A DNA stretch of 64,000 nucleotides from Farysia itapuensis. Taxonomy: Eukaryota > Basidiomycota > Ustilaginomycetes > Ustilaginales > Ustilaginaceae. Location of the stretch: assembly GCA_023212645.1 (NCBI GenBank), contig JALBYC010000007.1, forward strand, positions 434,001-498,000, in the 5' to 3' direction. This document shows, one piece after another, positions 28,948 to 36,701 of this stretch (its first letter is position 1; each line of letters begins with the position of its first letter). The position numbers were made by a program, and so were the translations under genes. The notes under the pieces were generated by a model. That model made no database searches. It worked only from the letters and a program-made list of their open reading frames with translations, and was not told where the DNA came from.

Positions 28948-30726
28948 CTAATTACGTTGGCTGGGTCTGCTTTTTCGTTGGAGCCAGTCTGTGACCTTGA
29001 ACTCGAGGGCGGGGAGGTGACCTTTGTGGCGTTTGAGGCAGTCGATGAGTTCGGCCTGGTCGGGCTGGACGGCTGATGCTGCCGGGTGGTAGCCGGCGAG
29101 TAGGGCGGAGCATTCTGCTTCCGAGGGGAGGGCAAATATGTTGTGCGAGGGCTCCCAGCCGAGCGGACCGAGACCGCGCAAGGTGCGTGTGCGGGCTGCA
29201 CGAACGTCTTTGGACTGCGAGACTTTAGTGAGCTCCGTCAGCTCGGGCACCTTGAGCGTTCCCATCGTAGTCTCGGAGAAGAACTGGCGACGGACAAGGT
29301 CGTCAGACACGTCTTGGAGCGAAGAGGGTTTCCACTGCGCTACGCCTTCTCTGCGCTTGCCGGTTTTCGGGTCTTTTTCCAAGACGTGCGTTACGCCCGT
29401 GTAGAAATCGCGGCCCAGGGTAAAGTCGCAAAAGGCAGTAGCAAGACGCATATCGGTGCGGAAGGCATCTTCAACGTCCAATCCGCGAGCTTCATTGATG
29501 GCCTGGTGCGTGACCTTGAGAGAGCGTGGAGACTTTGTCTTGAGCGTGGCCAATGTCTCTCCCGCCCACTGTCTGACTTCATCCGAGATCGTTTGCAGGC
29601 CGAACTGAGCCAGCTCCTTTGTTGTCTGCGTTTCATTGCCTCTCTGCGAAATTTGTTCCAAGCAGGTAAAGACGGTTTCGCAGGAGCCCTTTCCAAATAC
29701 GTAGTCCAGCGCAATGCGGCGGTCGCCGAGCAGCGCCGATTTGCGCAACACGTCAGGTTTGGACAAAGGATCGGCGGAGAATTCAAGCAGAGCGGTGGCG
29801 ACCACATTCGGCTTGAAGGCGGATTCGGTGGGCAGGTTGGCCAGGCGGTCTGCGACGTGGTCAATCTGGTTGCTGCTAATGTAGTGCGTGGCGAGGCCGG
29901 CGAGGTAGGCCTCTTCGCCGGTGATGCGTGCGCCCGTCATGCCGAGGTACTGTCCAATCTTGCCGTCGAGTCGAGCAAGCACGCGGGTGACGCCCACGTC
30001 AGGGAAGTAGCCGATGCCCGTCTCGGGCATGGCAAACAGGGTGCGCTCGGTGGCGATGCGCAACGGAGCATGCACGCTCAGCCCCACGCCGCCGCCCATG
30101 GTGATACCGTCCATGACGGCGACAAACGTCTTGGGCGTCTCAATGTCCGAGCCTTTGCTCTGTGAGATCTCGCGCGCAGATTCTGCGCCCTCACCGCCGC
30201 TGTGGGTCGCCACAGCTTCACCCAGACGGGCGATCTTGTAATCCAGCTGAAACTCGGACTGGAAGAAATCAAGGGCAGACTGCGCCGTTGACGGCTCATT
30301 TGCTGCTTTGACGACAGCCAGCACATCTCCGCCTGAGCACAAAGCTCGTCCTACGCCACGCAGCATAATAACATTGCACGACGTGGATCGTACGCACTCG
30401 TCCAGAATCACTCGGAGCTGATTGACCATTTCCTGGTTCAGAGCGTTGAGCGCTTTTTCGCGGTTGAGTGTAATGGTACGCAGCCCAGCGCTGTTTGACA
30501 CCTTGACCAAGCTGTCTTCAGCGAGAGCTGCATTTCGGGAGCCAGAAGCAGTCATGCTAGGGGAGGAGGAGGAAAATTGCCGCGACACTTGCGAGAGTCG
30601 GCTGTTGGCGGTTTGCGCAGTAGTCTTTGGCGTCATAGCTAGGGTGGGCACCAGTTTCCTCAGTGGTCGTATGGAGGCGGGGCGGACGAAAGAGGAGCGG
30701 GCTATGGCGGCCAGCGACGTCCTCAT
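28948..30726 (-). CDS. HIBCH: 3-hydroxyisobutyryl-CoA hydrolase, mitochondrial
   Basis: 592 residues. It hydrolyses 3-hydroxyisobutyryl-CoA in valine degradation; the yeast relative Ehd3 is also found with the small mitochondrial ribosomal subunit. A basic presequence (MRTSLAAIARSSFVRP) leads into a crotonase fold: LNREKALNALNQEMVNQL, oxyanion region GVGRALCSGGD, GITMGGGVGLSVHAPLRIA and PETGIGYFPDVG, the last specific to HIBCH rather than enoyl-CoA hydratase. About 110 C-terminal residues extend beyond the human enzyme. A sense-strand start at an internal ATG (TASGSRNAAL) would remove the presequence. Confidence 0.9.
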   Translation of the reverse strand: MRTSLAAIARSSFVRPASIRPLRKLVPTLAMTPKTTAQTANSRLSQVSRQFSSSSPSMTASGSRNAALAEDSLVKVSNSAGLRTITLNREKALNALNQEMVNQLRVILDECVRSTSCNVIMLRGVGRALCSGGDVLAVVKAANEPSTAQSALDFFQSEFQLDYKIARLGEAVATHSGGEGAESAREISQSKGSDIETPKTFVAVMDGITMGGGVGLSVHAPLRIATERTLFAMPETGIGYFPDVGVTRVLARLDGKIGQYLGMTGARITGEEAYLAGLATHYISSNQIDHVADRLANLPTESAFKPNVVATALLEFSADPLSKPDVLRKSALLGDRRIALDYVFGKGSCETVFTCLEQISQRGNETQTTKELAQFGLQTISDEVRQWAGETLATLKTKSPRSLKVTHQAINEARGLDVEDAFRTDMRLATAFCDFTLGRDFYTGVTHVLEKDPKTGKRREGVAQWKPSSLQDVSDDLVRRQFFSETTMGTLKVPELTELTKVSQSKDVRAARTRTLRGLGPLGWEPSHNIFALPSEAECSALLAGYHPAASAVQPDQAELIDCLKRHKGHLPALEFKVTDWLQRKSRPSQRN

Positions 30727-30883
30727 TTCTAGCTATGGTGGAGCAACGGCACTGGACAAGCCCGATTTTTTTCGGGGAGAAAAGTCCTTTGCCGGTCAGT
30801 GCGTTTGCAGCACGTGATTTGATGATGTGCATTGTTCGTGCTGTATTATAGACTCAATGCTCGGCTCTGTGGAGGAAACCGTT

Positions 30884-30967
30884 GCCCGCGTAGCTCAGTG
30901 GCTAGAGCGTCGCACTTGTAACGTACATGTAATGCGAAGGTCGCTAGTTCAAACCTGGTCGTGGGCA
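30884..30967 (+). tRNA. tRNA-Thr(UGU), with intron
   Basis: Acceptor GCCCGCG/CGTGGGC, D-arm GCTCAGTGGCTAGAGC, anticodon stem TCGCA/TGCGA, loop C-T-TGT-A, T-arm with TTCAAAC and discriminator A. An 11-nt intron, 30921-30931, sits at the 37/38 site. A T-rich terminator follows. The gene ends 78 bp upstream of the lumazine synthase ATG, on the same strand. Confidence 0.9.
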
Positions 30968-31045
30968 TTTCTTTTTGGATTTTTTGGCGCACGTATTTCG
31001 CGAAGCTTTACACAACCTTTTGTTTCTTGACATTCACTATCAACC

Positions 31046-31733
31046 ATGGCAGGAGGCAGCAGCATCAAGGGACCTGCACCAGCGCCGACTTCGTTTCCTG
31101 GCGCAGACCAGCTGCGCATTGGAATTGTGCATGCGCGGTGGAACGAGGAATGCATCACACCCCTGGTGGGCGGCTGTGTCGAATCGCTTACCAAGGCTGG
31201 AGTTAAAACGGACAACATTGTGATAGAGTCGGTGCCAGGGAGCTGGGAGCTGCCGTTTGGCGTTTCGAGGCTGATTTCGGCGTCACAGGTGCAGGCTTCT
31301 TCCAACGTGTCCGATCTGATGGGCGCCACATCGCTGCTGGACGACGGACCGACTGGTGCCAGTGTGCCATCGGGCAAGCCTAGCAAGGGCGCGCTAGATG
31401 CAGTGATCGGCATTGGTGTCCTGATCAAAGGCTCAACGATGCACTTTGAGTACATCTCAGAGAGCTGCTGCTCTGGTTTGATGCGTGTCGGACTGGACTC
31501 TGGTGTTCCTGTCATCCTCGGTGTGCTCACCGCTCTCACAGAAGACCAAGCTCTGGAACGAAGCGGTGTCGGTAAAGGCGCAAACAAGGGTCACAATCAC
31601 GGCCTCGACTGGGGAAATGCTGCCGTAGAGTAAGTATTCGGTCAGATCTGTGTGCAGTAGACCATGGCTGACGATGCTTTGCAACAGAATGGCGCTCAAG
31701 ACTAACCTCTGGGCCACCGGGAAGCTCAACTAG
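31046..31733 (+). CDS. RIB4: 6,7-dimethyl-8-ribityllumazine synthase, two exons
   Basis: Exons 31046-31629 and 31688-31733 (GTAGA/GTAAGT...CAACAG/A) join to 209 residues. It is the penultimate riboflavin enzyme, condensing the ribityl pyrimidine with 3,4-dihydroxy-2-butanone phosphate. Motifs: IGIVHARWNEECI (substrate-binding Trp), VPGSWELPFG, GVLIKGSTMHFEYISE and LTALTEDQALER, ending MALKTNLWATGKLN. An insertion of some 30 Ser/Gly-rich residues (after LISASQ, before KGALDAVIGIG) makes it longer than yeast Rib4. The start codon lies 78 bp below a tRNA-Thr gene, so its promoter overlaps a pol III unit. Confidence 0.94.
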
Positions 31734-31801
31734 AAGTAGCACGAGCGTGCATAGCGTGAATGGTGTCGGGCTGTCGGCAAACAAAATTGGTCAATGCAGT
31801 G

Positions 31802-31809
31802 TGTTAGAG
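31802..31809 (+). promoter_or_regulatory. TGTTAGAG promoter octamer (GST)
   Basis: 59 bp upstream of the GST ATG at 31869, within a 135-bp tandem intergenic gap. Confidence 0.4.
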
Positions 31810-31868
31810 CGGTGCGATCACCTACCTGAGCCCTTTTCCCCGCTTTCTCCGCACCTTCTCGCCACATC

Positions 31869-32611
31869 ATGACCAGTCGAACACTGTACTATCTCGAGAA
31901 CTCGCGGGCCTTTCGCGCAGCATGGGCTTTAGAGGAGCTTGGACTGCCATATGAGCTGAAAAAGTACAAGCGTTTGGAGGGCAAAAAGGCGGAAGCGTCG
32001 CTCAAAGAAGACTCACAGAACCCGCTGGGCAAGAGCCCCTTTCTGGTCGATGGCGATGTGCGAGTGGGAGAGAGTGCGGCGATTGTGCGATACCTGATCG
32101 AGTAAGTGTTGCGCCGGTGGTGCGTGTCTCTGCAGACTGCTGACCTGTGCTCGTGTGCAGAAAATACGGACCTCAGCGGGGGAAAGAGGCGCTGTTGGGC
32201 ACCGGTGCCGCTCAAAGGGCCGAGGTGGACAGCTGGATGTCGTTTGCAGAGGGCATGATGGTACACACTCTTGCCGGCATCTATCCACGCTGGTTCGCCG
32301 ACGAGGCGACGGCTTCCACCATTGAAAAGGGCATCACGGCTAACATCCACAACAACTTTCACAACATCGAACAGACGCTTTCCCAGCCCGGTCATGCCTT
32401 TCTGGCCGGCAACAGTCTGACAGCAGCCGACATCATGTGCTGCTTCACGGTCGAGTACACGATTGGCATGGACGTCGGCCTAACGTCGGCCGGTAAAAAA
32501 GCACAGGACTGGCCAAATACGGCCGCATGGCTCCAGCGCCTTTCGCAGACTGCATCCTACCAAGCCGTCTTGCACAAGGGCATCACTCACAAATTCACCT
32601 TTGCAGCGTGA
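31869..32611 (+). CDS. Glutathione S-transferase, Gtt1-like, two exons
   Basis: Exons 31869-32101 and 32161-32611 join at IE-KYG (GA/GTAAGT...GTGCAG/A) to 227 residues. The N-terminal thioredoxin fold starts TLYYLENSRAFRAAWALEEL and holds NPLGKSPFLVDGD and the glutathione-contacting ESAAIVRYL. The all-helical C-terminal half carries AFLAGNSLTAADIM, the N-capping/hydrophobic-staple motif of GSTs. The N-terminal SRAFR is like yeast Gtt1 and bacterial relatives. It conjugates glutathione to electrophiles; substrate unknown. Confidence 0.88.
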
Positions 32612-32759
32612 GCGCATTTGATGGTACCATAGAGAATAGATGCATATTGCCCCCAAGTTGCCTGAAATGAATCCTCTGGGTGTATGTAAAAGGGGGCGTT
32701 TTGGTTCCAGCGCTGTGTATAGAACTTGGCTGTGGTTTGGCCTACTCGCTTGTGTGCGC

Positions 32760-33419
32760 TTAATCGAGCTTGTCGACCTGGGTCGAGTCGTCTTTGGCAG
32801 CGTCGGCCTCGTCAAAGTTCTGAACAACGTCAGGGACGTCGTCGTCGTTGGCGGTGGCCGAGGCGTCGGGTGCAGCGCCGGATTGCGAGGCAGTGTGCTG
32901 GGCGTTCATGGCTTGGTACGACTCTGCGAGTTTGCGCAACGAGGCGAGCGAATCCGGCCCGAGCTGGTTCAGAATACCGGGCACGAGCTCAGTCAGCTCC
33001 TTGTCTACACCATTGCCGTACACCGCGTGAATGTTGCTGCTGGGCAAGCCGTGCACTGTAGATAGGAAAACGATTGGGTTAGCCAGATACCGGCGCAAGT
33101 AAATGCCCGGGTCGACCTACCTTTGGCGTTGTTGAAGTGGAGCACGTTGCCGTCCTCCTTGAACATGTTGACTTCCTCAATACCAGAAACGGGCTGCACC
33201 TGAAGCTTTTTCAGGGCGGCCTGCAACTTGGAGTCCTCTCCGCCAGGACCTTTGGGCTTGGGTGCCTGCTTTCGACGGGGAGTACCCTTTCCACCTGTGC
33301 GAGACAAAGGCAAGCTTTTGAGTAACAACGAAGTAACACAAGGGGGCGTTTTGACTCAACTACCTACCGGTACGGCTGGCAGCCTGGAGCTTGGCGAGTT
33401 TTTCTTGGTTGAGAACCAT
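32760..33419 (-). CDS. EGD1: Nascent polypeptide-associated complex beta subunit (BTF3/Egd1), three exons
   Basis: Exons 33419-33368, 33294-33121 and 33055-32760 join in phase to 173 residues. The N-terminus [20 protein letters not shown] and the basic [10 protein letters not shown] motif form the ribosome-binding element; the NAC domain follows ([19 protein letters not shown], then [21 protein letters not shown] across the second junction). The C-terminus is acidic and disordered. NAC sits at the ribosome exit tunnel and governs targeting of nascent chains. Intron 1 divides the ribosome-binding motif. Confidence 0.93.
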
Positions 33420-34068
33420 GTTTGTGCGATAGAGAGAAGGGTGGAAGAGAAGGAATCGAGAGGGCATTCTGTATTCTGCATTTGCATTTCTCAATTATTC
33501 CTCACCCAAAAGTGATCAGCGCGGACGGGCGGGCGGACGGGCGCGCACACTCTCACACACATACGCAGGTTGCTTTTGACCGCTTGCAATGATGGCATTG
33601 CTCTTTTGTGCGCTACAGTAGAGTACCACAAGCTAGCTATCTTGCTTCTCCTTGCACTTGCTGTTACGCCGACGTTGCTGCTATGCCTTACAGCCGGAAA
33701 GCCTTGCAGCGTGAGCAATACGAATCTAACAGTATCGGTGATTCGCCGCAGCTCTTTTTCGATCTAACATTTTGAGCTTCAAAAGGAACGTCCCCAGAAG
33801 CGGACAAGGGTCTTGACGGTGTATATGTACTATCTGACACTTGCAGTATGATGAAGGATATCCTTTGATGATCGTGTAAGATGGCTGCAAGCACCGTTTG
33901 AGAAGGATTGTAGATTCCGGAGCCGTCCGAAGAAATGGTTTTGAGAAATTGTAATGGGAATTTGCGCGGTTTGAAATGAGGAGCCAAGTTGCAATTTGGA
34001 ATGTCGACCAAAGGCGGAACCGTCTACACCTTTGCTTCCCTCTGCGCTCTCACACTCGTTGCTTCAGC
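33420..34068. other. Divergent intergenic region NAC-beta / ATP synthase e
   Basis: 649 bp. Two TGTTAGAT octamers lie on the minus strand (33724-33731 and 33762-33769), about 305 and 343 bp above the NAC-beta start. A G/C-rich patch (GGACGGGCGGGCGGACGGGC, near 33523-33542) is close to NAC-beta. A 30-codon frame near 33682 is not convincing as a gene. Confidence 0.4.
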
Positions 34069-34411
34069 ATGACTTCTCCCGTGGTCAACGTAAGTACCAG
34101 AGCCTGTTGTGCTCCCATACGCTGCCAGGAGACTGACATTGCGTTTATGGCTGGGAAAGGTGGTTCGGTATTCGGCCTTGGTAGGGGGGATCGGGTATGG
34201 TGTATTGCATCAGCGCACATTGCAGGCAAAGCACGACGTTCACCAAGCCCATGCAGCATACAAACACAAGCAACATCTCATTGCAAAGGCCAAAGATGCC
34301 TACAAGAACCGTCTAGTCGCCCAACACAACGACTCGAGTATCGTCACAGATCCCGACAGTCCCGCTTTCGACCTCGAAAAGTTCCTCACCAAGCTGGAGC
34401 AAGAAAACTAA
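34069..34411 (+). CDS. ATP21: ATP synthase subunit e (mitochondrial F0), two exons
   Basis: Exon 1, 34069-34089, codes only for MTSPVVN; exon 2 is 34160-34411. Joining AAC/GTAAGT...GGAAAG/GTG gives 90 residues. One N-terminal membrane helix contains a G-x-x-x-G dimerisation motif (LVGGIGYGVLHQ), followed by a charged helix (KAKDAYKNRLVAQ) and an acidic end, the usual organisation of subunit e (Tim11/Atp21). Subunit e with g supports ATP synthase dimers and crista shape. The seven-codon first exon explains why this gene is easily missed. Confidence 0.85.
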
Positions 34412-34883
34412 ACATCCTCTACAGCTATAGCCACACGCGCATGAGATGTGCACACTCTCACCTTTTGCTCCCATTGTAGAACAAACCTCTCTCAAGGTGT
34501 TGTCACGACAGCAGCCGCCGACTGAGAAACGCGAGCTTGAGATGTTCCCACGAAAAGGCTGCAGCGTACAATTCTGTATTTCGATTTCAGTGAGCAGAGA
34601 GCTAGCGAGGGGAAAAAAGGAGAGAAGCGTAAGAGGAGGAGTGAAAGTGCGACAGTGAACAACGACACCGCAAGAGTAGCTCAAAGAAGGCCAAGAACCC
34701 TCGTGGCAGAGAAAAAGGACGGCGCGGAAGTAGAAGTACAGATGAAAAAACGTCAAGAGGGGAGGCTGTGTGAATGCGAGGGGCAAGCGGAGGTCGTCTG
34801 TTGGGCGTCGAATGTCGATAGTCAAGCCATGCATGTGCGCGCGCGCTGACTGGGATGAGCTACCGTCGTTGGCTGTGGCGCGC
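34412..34883. other. Convergent 3' region, ATP21 and PP1
   Basis: 472 bp holding the two 3' UTRs. Purine-rich on the + strand; no gene recognised. Confidence 0.5.
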
Positions 34884-35879
34884 TTACTTGCTGTCGGCCT
34901 TCTTCTTCTGCTTCCTTGGTGGCGTGACGGGGCGGCCCATGTTGATGCCGCCGTAGGCATACTTTTGCTTCTTCTCTGCCGGCTTGAGAATCTGGAAGGA
35001 ACATAGCAGTGTCTCGTCGACGCTCATCATGGCACCCGCATTGTCAAATTCGCCGCAATAGTTGGGCGCCGAAAAGAGCGTCACCAATTGACGTTTGGCG
35101 AAAAACTCGTAGCCATCCTCCACCACCTGATGCGCACGGCAGATGAGATCCATGTCATGTTTTTGCAAGAAGCGCGACACCACGTCTGGTCCAAAGGTAA
35201 ACGACACGCCACGGTCGTTTTCCGACCAGCCCGAGATGTCCTTGTCCGGATCTGACCAGAGCAAGTCGCAGAGCAGGCCTGTGTCGGGAACGTCGGTGGG
35301 TCGCATCACGCGTCGGATCTGCTCCATGCTCTGCAGGTCGGGCGATAGTCCGCCGTGCATGGTAAAGATCTTTTCGTCAATAATCGCGGCAATGGGCAGG
35401 CAGTTGAAGCAGTCGGTAAACGTCTTCCACAGCTTGATGTTGAATCTTCGCTTGCACTCGTCGTAGAAGCCGTAGATGCGGTTGATGCTCGCACACTCGT
35501 GGTTGCCACGCAAGATGAAAAAGTTTTCTGGGTACTTGATCTTGTATGCGAGCAGCAGACAGATGGTCTCGAGCGACTGCTTGCCACGATCCACGTAGTC
35601 GCCCAAGAAGAGATAATTCGCCTCGGGTGGAAAGCCACCGTACTCGAACAGGCGTAAAAGGTCGTAGTACTGTCCGTGAATGTCGCCGCAAATCTTGATG
35701 GGTGCCTCGAGCTCGAGCAAAATTGGCTGGTTGATGAAGATATCTCTTGCTTTCAGGCACAGGAATTTGATCTCGTATTCCTCCAGGTGCACAGGCTTGC
35801 CAGGACGCGAGCCTCGCACTTCGAGCAGACGATCAATGACATTGTCAAGGTCCACGTCGGGTGTGAGTGCGTCGGCCAT
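34884..35879 (-). CDS. GLC7: Protein phosphatase PP1 catalytic subunit
   Basis: 331 residues, very close to PP1 of all eukaryotes. Metal-binding motifs [17 protein letters not shown] and [15 protein letters not shown] are all intact, as are HGGLSPDL and [14 protein letters not shown]. The tail carries [12 protein letters not shown], containing the TPPR site that cyclin-dependent kinases phosphorylate to inhibit PP1 in mitosis. PP1 partners direct it to glycogen, cell cycle, and RNA processing roles. A probable intron lies in its 5' UTR. Confidence 0.97.
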   Translation of the reverse strand: MADALTPDVDLDNVIDRLLEVRGSRPGKPVHLEEYEIKFLCLKARDIFINQPILLELEAPIKICGDIHGQYYDLLRLFEYGGFPPEANYLFLGDYVDRGKQSLETICLLLAYKIKYPENFFILRGNHECASINRIYGFYDECKRRFNIKLWKTFTDCFNCLPIAAIIDEKIFTMHGGLSPDLQSMEQIRRVMRPTDVPDTGLLCDLLWSDPDKDISGWSENDRGVSFTFGPDVVSRFLQKHDMDLICRAHQVVEDGYEFFAKRQLVTLFSAPNYCGEFDNAGAMMSVDETLLCSFQILKPAEKKQKYAYGGINMGRPVTPPRKQKKKADSK

Positions 35880-36531
35880 CGTCTGTGTATGTCAGGGCAG
35901 TCAAGATTCAGTGCCCTGGGGAGGAGAAAAAAAAACAGAGTGCGTGGCCAACGTGGTGCCGGGATACGTACGCTGTGTTGTCAAGGGTCGGGTGCGATGC
36001 CGATACACCTCGCTGAACGGAGGATGGCACAGGTGCGGGGGAGACGAGAGTCAAGAGACAGATGGCGGACAGGTGTGGTGGTACTGTGACTGGCGATGGG
36101 ATAGAGGCACCAATCAGTTGAGCCGACTGCGCTGTGCTGTGCATCACTCTGGCCTGCTCCATATCCCAAATGTTGTTATTCCATTTGGTTATCGCCCGCC
36201 CCGACGCGAGTGATCAGAAACTTACACTTTTCTATTCACCCTTTTTTCCAAATCCAAGATTTTCAAATCCAGGCCAATTCAAACGCGCGCCCCGTGAGGT
36301 CGGGATCCTTTTTTTTTCTCCTCTCTCCAACGCGACGACAGAATGATTTTCCAGACCTCCAATTCTGCGCTTACACGCGGTCTCGTTCGCCTTGTTCCCG
36401 AAACTTCGTTTACAGGGTCCACTAGTGCATTGCTTCTTTCAGCTATTCAGAAACCATTGATTGTATTACTCTAAAGCTGACATCCTAGACACTCTACAGA
36501 AACGCAATTACGAACATGCAACCAGACTCTC
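35880..36531. other. Upstream region of PP1
   Basis: 652 bp with no protein gene, ending at the second tRNA-Gly(UCC). T-rich tracts on the + strand lie around 36228-36330. It holds the proposed 5' UTR intron of the PP1 gene. Confidence 0.45.
35916..35971 (-). other. Putative 5' UTR intron of the PP1 gene
   Basis: A 56-bp segment with donor GTACGT, a nine-T polypyrimidine tract and acceptor CTCCCCAG, ending 36 bp above the ATG. It has the same size and donor type as coding introns in this window. Confidence 0.5.
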
Positions 36532-36636
36532 GCGTCGGTCGTATAATGGTTATTATTCTTGCCTTCCATCCTGCGGAAACAGAATACCTTTCTCGGCGGT
36601 TAGCAAGAGACAGGGGTTCGATTCCCCTCCGACGCA
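36532..36636 (+). tRNA. tRNA-Gly(UCC), with intron (copy 2)
   Basis: All 105 nt, including the 33-nt intron (36569-36601), are identical to the copy at 28752-28856, while the flanks differ. A T-run terminator follows (TTCTTTTTT). It points towards the 3' end of TAF5. Confidence 0.9.
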
Positions 36637-36701
36637 TTCTTTTTTGGCCCAAGCCTGATCGTCAAACACTGTTTCACTGAAAGGTGTGAATGGTATTGCA
36701 T

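Noticed and set aside
33682..33774. 30-codon frame (MPYSRKALQREQYESN) between NAC-beta and ATP synthase e
   Set aside because: Too short and without context or similarity to support a gene.
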